In this document: in pieces, positions 33,767 through 43,911 of the stretch | Layout of the letters: every line of letters begins with the position of its first letter | How positions within the stretch are numbered: position 1 is the first letter of the stretch | Assembly: GCF_022601715.1 (NCBI RefSeq) | Contig: NZ_JAKVIM010000001.1 | Coordinates: forward strand, 1-64,000 | Direction of reading: 5' to 3' | Length of the DNA stretch: 64,000 nt | Source: Acinetobacter zhairuonensis | GTDB lineage: Bacteria > Pseudomonadota > Gammaproteobacteria > Pseudomonadales > Moraxellaceae | Notes under the pieces: model-generated | Database searches by the model: none | What the model was told of the DNA's origin: nothing | What the model saw: only the letters and a program-made list of their open reading frames with translations | Made by a program: the position numbers and the translations under genes

Positions 33767-34640
33767 ATCCGAATATTGGATTAGACAACTAAATGACACC
33801 GTGGGGACTGCGAAAGATTTTATTCGAGACTTTCGCATCTACGATGTCGGCAGCTATGCATTGAATCAACTCACACCACGTGAGGGATATACACTGCATG
33901 AAAACATTGCTTATGGCTTAAAAGCACGTCATCGTCTCGATTTATTCAAAGCGCATAAACCGCAGTTGAATCAACCTTTAATTGTATTTGTGCATGGTGG
34001 GGCTTGGACGCACGGAGATAAAAGTTCTTACCGTTTTGTGGGGGAAGCTTTTGCTCGTGAAGGTTATGACGTAGCAGTGATCAATTATCACCTCGCTCCG
34101 CAGTACATTTTCCCAAGCTATGTGGATGATTTAACCCTTGCGCTTAATTTCTTGAGTCTGCACCAGCACAAGCTGGCAATTCGTACCGATAATGTGGTGT
34201 TGATGGGGCATTCGGCAGGGGCATTTAATGTGATGTCAGCCGTCTATCATCCACAGCAGTATGAGCTGCAATGCCGTGCACAAATCCGCGCCATCATTGG
34301 CGTCGCGGGTCCTTATCATTTTGATTATAAAGGTGACCCACTCTGTGCAGAGGCATTTGATCAAAGTGTGCCTTTCCAACAGGTCATGCCGTATTACTTT
34401 GTCGCATCCAACAGTATTAAGCATTATTTGATGATGGCAGAGAATGACCAAATTGTGGGACATAACAATACTGAAGACTTTGATCGCGTACTGAAAGAAA
34501 AAGGCAATCACAGTAAAATGATCGTGATTCCACGTACAGGGCATATTACCGTGATGGGATCAGTATCGAGTTTGTTCAGCCGTTATTTTGAAACCAAAGA
34601 ACAAATTTTGGTGGCAATAGAGGAAGCGTTAAAGCCATAG
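33756..34640 (+). CDS. Alpha/beta-hydrolase (esterase/lipase family)
   Basis: A 294-residue hydrolase of the HSL/carboxylesterase-like group. The oxyanion-hole motif is FVHGGAWTHGDKSSY at about residue 75, the nucleophile elbow GHSAGAF at about 150, and the catalytic His is probably in PRTGHITVMGS near 270. No signal peptide is present. The start overlaps the dolP-like gene, and the end overlaps the nudC end on the other strand by 12 bases. The substrate is unknown. Confidence 0.85.
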   Translation: MFNKSEYWIRQLNDTVGTAKDFIRDFRIYDVGSYALNQLTPREGYTLHENIAYGLKARHRLDLFKAHKPQLNQPLIVFVHGGAWTHGDKSSYRFVGEAFAREGYDVAVINYHLAPQYIFPSYVDDLTLALNFLSLHQHKLAIRTDNVVLMGHSAGAFNVMSAVYHPQQYELQCRAQIRAIIGVAGPYHFDYKGDPLCAEAFDQSVPFQQVMPYYFVASNSIKHYLMMAENDQIVGHNNTEDFDRVLKEKGNHSKMIVIPRTGHITVMGSVSSLFSRYFETKEQILVAIEEALKP

Positions 34641-35402
34641 ATGCGTGTCATCTGCAACAGGCTGTCCTTGAGTTACATGCATGATCATGGCGTGTGCGAT
34701 ACTCCCTTTGAATGGAATTTGAGGGAGTTGATCAAATTTGAAAAATTGTGCATCACTGATTTCTTCTTCTTGTAATTGAATATCACCCGCGGCATATTCA
34801 GCACGAAAGGCAATCATTAAATTACTCGGGAAGGGCCAAGGCTGGCTCGCCAGATATTGAATATTCTTCAGCTTTAAACCGACTTCTTCTTCAGTTTCAC
34901 GACGTACTGCATCTTCCAAGGTTTCACCCACTTCGACAAAGCCAGCAATCAGACCATACATATTGTTGGTGTTTTTTGCGTTCTTGGCTAAAAGGATTTC
35001 ATCTTCACCGCGGGTAATCACGGTAATGACGCAAGGTTGAACACGCGGATATTGATGATAGTGGCAAGCAGGGCAGATCATGGCATATTCGGAGGCATGT
35101 ACTTGCGTTTCATGCCCGCAATGACTACAGAATTTGTGATTGCGACGCCACTCTAACAGTTGTAGCGCACGACTGGCTTGTTCAAACTGCTTGGTGGTCC
35201 ATTGGGTCAGCAGCTGGCGAATAGGCACCAATTGTAAGCCGTCTGGAATGCTTTCATGGGCGAGAAGATCACGGGCAATGACAGTATTGCCCGTGTGTAA
35301 ATGCAGATCACTTGCTAAACGCTCAACTTTAGGCAGTTGGAGTTGTTCATCGACCAGAAGTTGTTGTTGATGAAAAATATAGGCAAGTGATAATTCTGAC
35401 AT
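34629..35402 (-). CDS. nudC: NAD+ diphosphatase / NAD-RNA decapping enzyme NudC
   Basis: A 257-residue Nudix hydrolase that cleaves NAD(H) and removes NAD caps from RNA. The zinc ribbon is FCSHCGHETQ with ICPACHYHQYP (four cysteines). The Nudix box is GFVEVGETLEDAVRRETEEEV, and the NudC-specific motif SQPWPFPSNLM follows. The start overlaps the fimL stop by one base, so the two genes are coupled. Confidence 0.95.
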   Translation of the reverse strand: MSELSLAYIFHQQQLLVDEQLQLPKVERLASDLHLHTGNTVIARDLLAHESIPDGLQLVPIRQLLTQWTTKQFEQASRALQLLEWRRNHKFCSHCGHETQVHASEYAMICPACHYHQYPRVQPCVITVITRGEDEILLAKNAKNTNNMYGLIAGFVEVGETLEDAVRRETEEEVGLKLKNIQYLASQPWPFPSNLMIAFRAEYAAGDIQLQEEEISDAQFFKFDQLPQIPFKGSIAHAMIMHVTQGQPVADDTHLWL

Positions 35403-37051
35403 TAGGCGGCTACTTTGGCATTTAGTTTTTGACTGCTGTTCAATGCTACATCAAACATAGAGTGTAATACAGGCTGTTTGTTCTTCAGATTGTCAATCAT
35501 CATTTCGGCACTGGCTAAAGTATCCAAGATGTAATTCACTTCCTGTTGAGTAATACTGCCTGATACCTCAAGCTTTTGTTCTACAAAATTCGCAGCATTT
35601 TTTAAAGCTTGCTGACCGTTTACGGCATTCAGGAACAACAGCGCACCGCTGATTTCATGTAACTGAGCTGGTAAATTGCCTAGAGCCCCCAAGAATTGAT
35701 CTTGCAGATATTGCACCAGACTTGTTGCAGAACTATCCACCAAGGTTTTGGTTTCATTCAGCAATGCTTCATGCGCTTCATCGAGGCGATCCAGTGAAAC
35801 ATGCATGTTGTTCACACGAAGCTGCAAACGGTTCGAGGTGTGATGGCGTTCAAGAATACCAATTGAGTTCATGGCAGATAGAATGCCTTTCATCAATTGT
35901 TGAGCAAAGTTTTCATCTTTCAACACATCAGTCTGGTTCAAGGTTTCAGCTTGACGAGATAGGTCCTGATACGCTTCATTCAGGTTCAAGACTTTGAAAA
36001 TATTGGCTAATTCTTTAATTTTAGCTTGTAATTCTTGTGTCTTTTCTACGGACATGGTTTGGTAATTATATTCAATTTCATTTCGAATTTGAGCCATTTC
36101 AGTGGTTACAAGTTCGCTAATGGTGTGAATGGTATTAAAGTCTGGACCATATAGATGGCGACTAAATACATGCAGTTGCGTGTCGGTGAGTGCATCATCC
36201 CCAATATTGAGTTGGTCACGGATGCTTTGTGCTGACTCATCTTCTTGGCTAATACACAAGCTCAGAATATTCGACAGGTCTTTTAAGTTGGCATTGAAAC
36301 TTTCAGGCGCAAGGAAAAATGCGGCCATATTGCGTTCAATGTCAATCAGACTGCGTAAGCGGGCATCGGTAAACAGTAAATTATCAATTTGGTTGAAAGC
36401 AACGTGTACCAGTCCCCAGTATTGTTGGCTTGGTAATTGATTCGCTAAACCTGCGAGATAAGATCCGACAAGACGAATCGCCTGTAAATCAAGTTCAGTT
36501 TCTTGCTGCTTAAGTAGTTTATGCAATGCAAGTTTATATAAGCGATGCACGTATTCAGACTTTTCAAGGGTCGGAGTGCTTGGTAACTGGAAATTGGGTT
36601 TAACCGTGTTCAGTAGAGATTCAAGCTGATGACCTTCATGCGTAAGTGGTTTACCTAGCGCTAGCTCTAGGCGGTTTAGAGTGTCTAGCAGGAACTGAGG
36701 AATCTTGACTTCGCGCAGGCAGATAAACTCAATATAGCGTTTTAGCATGGTGGTGCCTTCGCTCAGAGCGATCACATCCTGCGTATTGATGTTCTCAGGA
36801 TTTGCCATGATCTTGCGCATCAATTCAGCAGAATATTGTGCAATTTGCCCTAAGTTTGGCATATCAATTAACACTAAAACTTGCGCACATTGTTCAAACT
36901 GGTTCAGTGCATCATCAATCCCAAACGGTAGGGTATGATCCTCTGCTAAGGTACTGACCGCAGCTTCAACTAACTTGATCGAGTTATCAACCTCATTTTT
37001 TATTATCAGTAAGGCCGTAGGATCAAAATGAATAGAGGTTTGGTAAGACAT
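35402..37051 (-). CDS. fimL: FimL-like twitching motility regulator
   Basis: A 549-residue, mostly helical cytoplasmic protein with no membrane segments. Its length, Hpt-like helical repeats resembling the N-terminal part of ChpA/PilL, and its position directly before nudC fit FimL. In Pseudomonas FimL links the Chp chemosensory system, the pilus hub protein FimV and cAMP production by CyaB. I see no phosphorylatable HxxKG histidine motif, as expected for FimL. The assignment rests on architecture and context, not on a diagnostic motif. Confidence 0.75.
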   Translation of the reverse strand: MSYQTSIHFDPTALLIIKNEVDNSIKLVEAAVSTLAEDHTLPFGIDDALNQFEQCAQVLVLIDMPNLGQIAQYSAELMRKIMANPENINTQDVIALSEGTTMLKRYIEFICLREVKIPQFLLDTLNRLELALGKPLTHEGHQLESLLNTVKPNFQLPSTPTLEKSEYVHRLYKLALHKLLKQQETELDLQAIRLVGSYLAGLANQLPSQQYWGLVHVAFNQIDNLLFTDARLRSLIDIERNMAAFFLAPESFNANLKDLSNILSLCISQEDESAQSIRDQLNIGDDALTDTQLHVFSRHLYGPDFNTIHTISELVTTEMAQIRNEIEYNYQTMSVEKTQELQAKIKELANIFKVLNLNEAYQDLSRQAETLNQTDVLKDENFAQQLMKGILSAMNSIGILERHHTSNRLQLRVNNMHVSLDRLDEAHEALLNETKTLVDSSATSLVQYLQDQFLGALGNLPAQLHEISGALLFLNAVNGQQALKNAANFVEQKLEVSGSITQQEVNYILDTLASAEMMIDNLKNKQPVLHSMFDVALNSSQKLNAKVAA

Positions 37052-37176
37052 TTATCTGCACCTTTCCTAGTGTATTATCTGTTTATGTTTGGCTGAGTTA
37101 GAACGTTATTTCTTGTATTTAACTATAACTGATGTCCCCAAGGTTTAAATACAAAAAATAACAGAATCTCTAGAAA

Positions 37177-38556
37177 TTATTTTGAAAAAAAGCAAGGTTT
37201 TCCCTGTTTTTCCTCAATTTGTTTGACCCAAGTCTCATGTGCAGCCAATTCTTCCTCTGAAGGTAAAATCACAGCTAAGCCAGTTTCATCAATTTGTCGT
37301 CTGTTACTCGCGCCTAGCTGTTGTTCACTTTGCGACAGGGCATCCATATCGAAGGAAACCTGCCCACCCGTCATGGCTAAATAAACATCTGCCAGAATTT
37401 CAGCATCGAGTAATGCACCGTGGAAGGTACGGTCACGTTGTACAATTTCATAACGTCGTACCAACGCATCCAAAGAGTTTTTCTGTCCTGGATGCTTACT
37501 TTTTGCCATGGCTAAAGTATCGGTGACTTCACAGACTTCAGAGAGTGGACCATGACCTGTACGTTTAAACTCCATGTCCAAGAAGTTCATATCGAAGGTC
37601 GCGTTATGCGCAATAATCTCCGCGCCTTTTAAGTAGTCAAACAGCACATCTGCAATTTCTGCATATTTAGGTTTATCTGTTAAAAACTCATCGGTAATGC
37701 CGTGGACATTGACCGAGTCGCCCACTTCTTTTTCTGGGTTGATATAAATATGAATCGAGCTGCCCGTGAGTTTGCGATTGATCATTTCAATCGCACCAAC
37801 TTCAATAATGCGGTCGCTGTCTTGGAAGTAGAAACCTGTGGTTTCCGTATCCAGAATGAGTTGTCGTGGACCAAAAGCTTCTACGCTTGCAGGCGTAATT
37901 ACAATTTGCGGGTGTGAACTAGACGTTGGCACTGTTGTAGATGTCTGAGTCGCTTGAAGCGTTTCTATGTTAATCACGGTTTCAGTGACATCTTCGACTA
38001 TTTCAAGTTCAGTCAATTCTGTCTCTTCATCTGCAAAATCTAGACCGAATGGGTCGTCAAACAGCCAGTCGGATTCAGCTTTTTTTTTATCTTCTGCGCG
38101 AGTTTCAATGGCTGCTGTTACGGTTTTTGCCGCTTGGTCCGCCCCTAAATTGGCCAGTTGATCAGCCATTTCATTGCCTGCATGACCTGCATGACCTTTA
38201 ATCCAGTTCCATTCAATCTCTCGACCTTGGCAGACGCTATCCAGCTTTTGCCATAAGTCTGGATTTTTGACATCTTTCCAGTTTTTCTTTTTCCAGCCAT
38301 GAATCCACTCGGTAATGCCTTGTTTGACATAGTTGGAGTCGGTCCAAATAATCAGTTTGGCTGATTTTGGGCAAGCCAGTACGCCTTCAATCGCAGCAGT
38401 CAGTTCCATACGATTGTTGGTGGTTTGCGTTTCACCCCCAAAGATTTTACGTTCTTCGTGCGCTGTAACGATATAGGCTCCCCAACCTCCGAGTGCGCCA
38501 TCCTTACCATTTCCACGACAAGCGCCATCGACATAGAGCGTAATTGTTTCAGACAT
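37177..38556 (-). CDS. RNase HI-DnaQ fusion protein
   Basis: A single 459-residue frame joins two enzymes usually encoded separately. Residues 1-145 are RNase HI, with the catalytic acids Asp10 (YVDGACRGNG), Glu51 (NNRMELTA), Asp73 (WTDSNYVKQG) and Asp132 (GNEMADQLANLGA). Residues 146-230 form an acidic, Thr/Ser-rich linker. Residues 231-400 are the Pol III epsilon proofreading exonuclease: LILDTETTGF (Asp236, Glu238), HNATFDMNFL (Asp322) and FHGALLDAEILADVY (His379, Asp384). QVSFDM at 399-404 resembles the beta-clamp contact. rnhA and dnaQ are neighbours in many gammaproteobacteria, so a gene fusion is a natural explanation. Confidence 0.95.
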   Translation of the reverse strand: MSETITLYVDGACRGNGKDGALGGWGAYIVTAHEERKIFGGETQTTNNRMELTAAIEGVLACPKSAKLIIWTDSNYVKQGITEWIHGWKKKNWKDVKNPDLWQKLDSVCQGREIEWNWIKGHAGHAGNEMADQLANLGADQAAKTVTAAIETRAEDKKKAESDWLFDDPFGLDFADEETELTELEIVEDVTETVINIETLQATQTSTTVPTSSSHPQIVITPASVEAFGPRQLILDTETTGFYFQDSDRIIEVGAIEMINRKLTGSSIHIYINPEKEVGDSVNVHGITDEFLTDKPKYAEIADVLFDYLKGAEIIAHNATFDMNFLDMEFKRTGHGPLSEVCEVTDTLAMAKSKHPGQKNSLDALVRRYEIVQRDRTFHGALLDAEILADVYLAMTGGQVSFDMDALSQSEQQLGASNRRQIDETGLAVILPSEEELAAHETWVKQIEEKQGKPCFFSK

Positions 38557-38775
38557 AAAGGGTCATCCAGCCAGCAAAGAAAATTAACAGAAGCGAATCC
38601 AATCTTCTATTGTATAACGCATTTGTGCTTTGGAAGTGTATTACATGGTTAATTTTTAATTTCTTGTAACATTTATCATGGAATCGCGCTAAATTATTGC
38701 CTTGAGTCTCTGTGATGCTTCACTACAATGGCAGTGCTAAAAAATAAATTTTATACGAGTTGTTTGGATTTTTTT

Positions 38776-41700
38776 ATGTATAAACCAACCACGTTCTTGT
38801 GGCAGCCCTCGGTTCCAACATTATTTAAGATTACTGTATTGGGTTCTGCACTCGCTGCATTAGGATTAACCACAGGTTGTGCATCGAGCCAAAGTACGAC
38901 CAAGGCTGCATCATCAAAACAGGTTGGCTCAAATTATTTAGATGCAAATAGTTTAGATTCTTTAGAAGATCTTTTGTCTGCGACGGATATGCGTGCTGTG
39001 GAAGGCGATCGGTTACTCATTTTAAAACATGGTGATGTGTGGAAGCGCATGACCGTAGGTTTTAAAATGGATCTCAATCACTGGGATTCGCGGATTGAAG
39101 CGCAGCGTAGCTGGTTCGTTTCACGTCAGCCTTATATTGAGCGTTTGAGTGCACGCGCATCTCGTTATCTTTACCATACAGTAAAAGAAGCAGAGCGTCG
39201 TGGTTTACCGACCGAACTTGCGCTGTTGCCGATTATTGAAAGTTCGTATGACCCTGCTGCGACCAGTAGTGCAGCCGCTGCGGGATTATGGCAGTTCATT
39301 CCAAGTACGGGGCGTATTTACGGGCTAAAACAGACGGGCATGTATGATGGTCGTCGAGATGTCGTCGAGTCTACTCGTGCTGCGTATGAGTTTTTAGGCA
39401 GTCTTTATAATCAATTTGGTTCTTGGGAATTGGCTTTGGCGGCGTATAACGCTGGACCAGGTCGTATTCAACAGGCGATTAACCGTAACCGCGAGGCAGG
39501 CTTGCCAACCGATTATTGGTCTTTACGCTTACCTCAAGAAACTATGAACTATGTACCGCGTTTCTTGGCAGTCGCACAAATCATTAAAAATCCGAATGCC
39601 TATGGCGTGACCTTACCCCCAATTGCTAACCGACCGCACTTTAGAGAAATTAGTGTAGGTCCTGCGAGTCTGAATGATGTTGCAGCGATTACAGGTTTAA
39701 GCCGTGCGGAACTTTATGCACTGAACCCAGGACATCGTGGTGACCGCATTGATAGCAGTAGTCCAATGCGTATTTTGATTCCCGCAGATATTAGCCCTAC
39801 GGTGGATGCGAAACTGTCTAAACTGCAATCTGGTTCAGGCGGTTTATGGGCCAGTGCAGCACCTATAAACAACAGTTCGACCACAACGATAATTACGCCA
39901 AGTAAATCGACCCCGCCAACTTTGGTGGCGAGTAACACCACCAAAACGGCAGATACATCTACCAAAACCACCGTTTCGACCAATTCAGGTCGTCCATTAT
40001 CGACCACACCGCGTGGTGCGGATGCTTTAGCTGCATTTGCGTCGAGTACCGTGGTACCGAGTGCACCGCGTATTCCAGTTGCCGTCACGCCTGCGAAGAA
40101 TGTACAGCCTGTAAGTGTTGAACCGCCGATTTCAGCGGTTGAGCGTGAGCAAATCAGAGCCGCGGTTCAAGCCGAAGATGCCACTAAAACAGTGGATCAG
40201 GTGTTACAACCAGTAGCGACCAAAGCTGAGCAGGATCAAGTGGTTGCTGAACTGAAAGAGATCGCGCCACAAGGCACTGAAATTGTTGATCCTTATGATG
40301 GCAAGATTAAGCTTACGGCAATTCAGACCAGTCAATCAGTTGCTGAACAACAAGGTAAAGAGTTAACCAAAGGCTTTTCTTATCCAAAGTCAGTGACAGA
40401 CAATACCAAACTCGATTCTGATGAAGCGCAGCGGAATAAAGATAAGAATTATGTCAAAACAGCATCAGAAATTATGGTTGTGCCGCCAAAAGGCAAGCGT
40501 ACAACCTATACCGTTCAGTCTGGCGATACCTTAGCGACCATTGCACTAAAAAATGGTGTGAACTGGCGTGATATTGCCAAATGGAATCAGATTGATCCGA
40601 ATGCGACCTTGTTTGTGGGCACCAGCATTTATTTATACGATGCCAAACCTGTTCAGGATCGTTCTGCTACTACTAGCAAGCCTGAGAGCTATGTAGTACA
40701 AGCCAATGATAACTTGACCAGTGTGGCGAGCCAGTTTGGTCTTTCGGTCAAACAGTTGGCAGACTATAACGATTTAACCGTGACCAGTGGTTTGTTTGTG
40801 GGTCAGAAATTATCGTTAAAAGACAATAGTTCTACTAGCGCAAAAAGTACGACTGAAAAAGCGACGAGCAAGAGCAGCATCAAAACCAAGTCCTATGCAG
40901 TAAAACGTGGCGAGTATTTGAAGCTGATTGCTGACCGTTACGCATTGTCTAATCAAGAATTGGCAGATTTAACGCCAGGTTTGAATGCGGGCAGTAACTT
41001 GCTGGTTGGACAAAAAATTAATGTGCCGTTGAATTTAGTCAATGATGATGCATCATCTTCAGAAAAAACAGCGGTGAAAGTGGATGCAGTAAAATCTACC
41101 ACAAGTGTTAAAACTGAAACTTATAAAGTTCAGCGTGGGGATACCCTGTATAGCATTGCTGCACAATCTAAAATATCACTCAGTGATTTGGCTGACTTAA
41201 ATCAGATGTCTAGCAATAGTGGCGTGTACGTGGGTCAAAGTATTAAGGTGCCTGCCGGTTCTACTGTGCCTGAAACCTATGTGGTGCAATCAGGTGACAG
41301 CTTGTCTGCCATTGCTAGCAAATACAATTTAAGTCAAGACAATCTGGCGAACTTGAATGGGATTGGGCGTAATGCCAATGTCCGTGTCGGTCAACGCTTA
41401 AAGTTGACTGGTGAAGTAGCAGAGGTTGAAAAAGAAAGCACGATTACTGCTGCTGAAAAAGATATTCATGTGGTGAAATCGGGTGAGACTTTGGGCAGCA
41501 TTGCCAAGAAATATCATTTGCAGTTGAGCTATTTGGCTGCACTGAATGATCTTTCGACCAATGCTCCTTTACGTATCGGTCAACGTTTAAAAGTTGACGG
41601 TGATTTACCGACGAAAACCAACGTTAAAGCGGACAGCAGCCCGAAAAAGAGCAGTGTGAGTAGCAAAGACACCGAGAAATATACGGTGAAATCGGGTGAG

Positions 41701-41967
41701 TCATTAAATTTGATTGCTAGTCGTGTGGGAATTTCAGTGTCTGAGTTGGCAAGCCTGAATGACCTAAGTCCGCGTACAGGTTTACAAGTCGGTCAAATCA
41801 TCCTGATTCCGAAAACAGTGAAAGACTACAAAGTCAGATCAGGTGACAACCTGATTCGTTTGGCTGCGCGTTACGGGGTTGAAGCCAGTGCCTTGGCAGA
41901 AATGAATGACATGAAACCATCTGCACAGTTAAAAATTGGAGATGTGATTAAAGTTCCGAATCTTTAA
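38776..41967 (+). CDS. MltD-like lytic transglycosylase with eight LysM repeats
   Basis: A cell-wall lipoprotein of about 1063 residues. The start chosen gives a signal peptide ending in GLTTGC; an in-frame ATG at 38728 is possible. The SLT domain has the catalytic Glu in LPIIESSYDP (about residue 154) and AAGLWQFIPSTGRIYGL. A Thr/Ser/Lys-rich linker follows. From about residue 575 to the end there are eight LysM repeats of the YxVxxGDxL type, each ending in a xLNxLxxxxxLxVGQxL pattern. E. coli MltD has two or three. It cleaves murein glycan strands; the extra LysM repeats should strengthen wall binding. Confidence 0.88.
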   Translation: MYKPTTFLWQPSVPTLFKITVLGSALAALGLTTGCASSQSTTKAASSKQVGSNYLDANSLDSLEDLLSATDMRAVEGDRLLILKHGDVWKRMTVGFKMDLNHWDSRIEAQRSWFVSRQPYIERLSARASRYLYHTVKEAERRGLPTELALLPIIESSYDPAATSSAAAAGLWQFIPSTGRIYGLKQTGMYDGRRDVVESTRAAYEFLGSLYNQFGSWELALAAYNAGPGRIQQAINRNREAGLPTDYWSLRLPQETMNYVPRFLAVAQIIKNPNAYGVTLPPIANRPHFREISVGPASLNDVAAITGLSRAELYALNPGHRGDRIDSSSPMRILIPADISPTVDAKLSKLQSGSGGLWASAAPINNSSTTTIITPSKSTPPTLVASNTTKTADTSTKTTVSTNSGRPLSTTPRGADALAAFASSTVVPSAPRIPVAVTPAKNVQPVSVEPPISAVEREQIRAAVQAEDATKTVDQVLQPVATKAEQDQVVAELKEIAPQGTEIVDPYDGKIKLTAIQTSQSVAEQQGKELTKGFSYPKSVTDNTKLDSDEAQRNKDKNYVKTASEIMVVPPKGKRTTYTVQSGDTLATIALKNGVNWRDIAKWNQIDPNATLFVGTSIYLYDAKPVQDRSATTSKPESYVVQANDNLTSVASQFGLSVKQLADYNDLTVTSGLFVGQKLSLKDNSSTSAKSTTEKATSKSSIKTKSYAVKRGEYLKLIADRYALSNQELADLTPGLNAGSNLLVGQKINVPLNLVNDDASSSEKTAVKVDAVKSTTSVKTETYKVQRGDTLYSIAAQSKISLSDLADLNQMSSNSGVYVGQSIKVPAGSTVPETYVVQSGDSLSAIASKYNLSQDNLANLNGIGRNANVRVGQRLKLTGEVAEVEKESTITAAEKDIHVVKSGETLGSIAKKYHLQLSYLAALNDLSTNAPLRIGQRLKVDGDLPTKTNVKADSSPKKSSVSSKDTEKYTVKSGESLNLIASRVGISVSELASLNDLSPRTGLQVGQIILIPKTVKDYKVRSGDNLIRLAARYGVEASALAEMNDMKPSAQLKIGDVIKVPNL

Positions 41968-41990
41968 TTCACAACTCGGATAGGTTTGCC

Positions 41991-43832
41991 GTGCGTATGA
42001 CGAGCAAAACAATTGCTATTTACTTGCTCTACACGAGCAGCATGATGGTTATGCAACAGGCGTGGTCAGCTGTACAGACCACGCCTTATATTGCTGTGCA
42101 TAGTCAGCCGAAATATGCGGGTTTAAAGGCGATGCCTTATGCTAATCCACAAGCGCCAAAAGGTGGTTATATCAGTACCGCGGCAACAGGTACTTTTGAT
42201 AATCTGAATAGCATGAATGGTAAAGGCAGTGCCACCGAGGGCGTGAATTATTTATTTGATACCTTAATGGATAATTCGTTGGATGAAACAGGCGTGATGT
42301 ATCCCTTATTGGCCAATCAAGTCACCTTTGATCCTGCCAATCCTCAATTCATTATTTTTCATTTAAACCCGCAAGCGCGTTTCAGTAATGGCACGCCTGT
42401 CACTGCTGAAGATGTCAAATTTAGTTTCGATGCTTATCAAACCAAAGCCAATTTGGGCTTACAGATGTATTTGTCGAATTTGGCTAAAACTGAAGTGCTG
42501 TCCAAATCAAAGGTCAAATTCAGTTTTAAGTCCAATAAAACTAAGGAAATGCCGCTGATTGTGGCGAGTCTCCCTATTTACTCCAAGCAAGATTGGAAAA
42601 ATAAAGATTTTACCCGCATTACGTTGCAACCGATTTTAGGTTCAGGTCCTTATTTAGTTGAACGTATAGATGCGGGGCGTAGCATTACTTATAAACGCAA
42701 CCCGCATTATTGGGCGAAAGACTTAATGGTTAATCGTGGGCGTTACAATTTCGATCGCATGCAATATGTGTATTACCGGAATAATGATATTGCCTTCGAG
42801 GGATTTAAGTCGGGGCAATATACCTTACATGAAGAAAAGAAGACCAAGACCTGGGTCACGGGTTATCAATTTCCAGCGGTAAAAGCGGGTATGGTCAAGC
42901 AATATAGTCATCGTCTGGCACGACCTGTGGTCAATCAAAGTTTGGTCTTCAATACCCGGAAAGCGCCATTTAATGATATTTATTTTCGGAAGGCGCTGAG
43001 CTATGCCTACGATTTTGAATGGCTGAATAAAGCCTTATTTTATGGGCAGTATCAACGCCTACAAAGCCATTTTCAAGGCAGTGAGTTAGCGGCGACAGGG
43101 CAGCCGAGTGCTGCGGAATTAAAACTGTTGCAGCCTTATTTATCCAAGCTACATCCATTGCAACGACAAGGCGTATTGTCTAACTGGAAATATCCTGTGT
43201 CTGATGCAGATGGCTTTAATCGTCCGAATTTATTACAAGCGCGTAGTATCTTGCTAAAAGCGGGATATCAATATCGGCAGGGGCAGTTGTATAGTCAAAA
43301 CGGGCGTGCAGTTCAGTTTGAAGTGTTGCTCTATCAAGAGGGTGCACAACGTACCATTATGCCGTGGATGCGCAATCTGAAAAAACTCGGGATCAATGTC
43401 AAATTGCGTCAGGTGGATGTATCGCAATATATGGAGCGCATGCGCCGCTACGAATTCGATGTGACTACGTTGGAAATGCCACAGTCGCTGACTCCAGGCA
43501 GTGAGCAGGCGCAAATGTGGAGTAGTAGTGCTGCACGCGAGTTTGGAAACTATAATTATGCGGGCATTCAAAATGCCGAGATTGATCATGCGGTGCAGCA
43601 GATCATACAAGCACCGAACCGAGAACAATTGATTGTCCGAACCCGAGTTTTGGATCGTTTGTTACGGGCAGGTTATTATCAAATCCTGACTTATGGTAAA
43701 AATGACAATTGGTATGCCTATTGGAACATGTACCAGCAACCAAAAGTACAACCAAAATTATCTTTAGGTTTGGATTATTGGTGGAGTGATCCAGCACAAG
43801 CCAGAAAAGTCAGCCAATACCTCGGCAAATAA
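41991..43832 (+). CDS. Family 5 peptide-binding protein (YejA-like)
   Basis: A 613-residue periplasmic solute-binding protein of the OppA/YejA group. GTG at 41991 is used as start (AGG six bases upstream); the signal peptide ends at AWSA. Conserved parts are YANPQAPKGGYISTAATGTFDNLN, FHLNPQARFSNGTPVTAEDV, GSGPYLVERIDAGRSITYKRNPHYW (shown here only as a family block) and the long C-terminal lobe. YejABEF systems import peptides, including microcin C and host defence peptides. It heads the four-gene transporter operon. Confidence 0.88.
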   Translation: MRMTSKTIAIYLLYTSSMMVMQQAWSAVQTTPYIAVHSQPKYAGLKAMPYANPQAPKGGYISTAATGTFDNLNSMNGKGSATEGVNYLFDTLMDNSLDETGVMYPLLANQVTFDPANPQFIIFHLNPQARFSNGTPVTAEDVKFSFDAYQTKANLGLQMYLSNLAKTEVLSKSKVKFSFKSNKTKEMPLIVASLPIYSKQDWKNKDFTRITLQPILGSGPYLVERIDAGRSITYKRNPHYWAKDLMVNRGRYNFDRMQYVYYRNNDIAFEGFKSGQYTLHEEKKTKTWVTGYQFPAVKAGMVKQYSHRLARPVVNQSLVFNTRKAPFNDIYFRKALSYAYDFEWLNKALFYGQYQRLQSHFQGSELAATGQPSAAELKLLQPYLSKLHPLQRQGVLSNWKYPVSDADGFNRPNLLQARSILLKAGYQYRQGQLYSQNGRAVQFEVLLYQEGAQRTIMPWMRNLKKLGINVKLRQVDVSQYMERMRRYEFDVTTLEMPQSLTPGSEQAQMWSSSAAREFGNYNYAGIQNAEIDHAVQQIIQAPNREQLIVRTRVLDRLLRAGYYQILTYGKNDNWYAYWNMYQQPKVQPKLSLGLDYWWSDPAQARKVSQYLGK

Positions 43833-43911
43833 AGTTAGAGGGCTGTTATGGTATTTTCAGTGATGCCATACGCTTAGACGTTTAAATCATGCAAAAAATA
43901 AGGATACGCAA

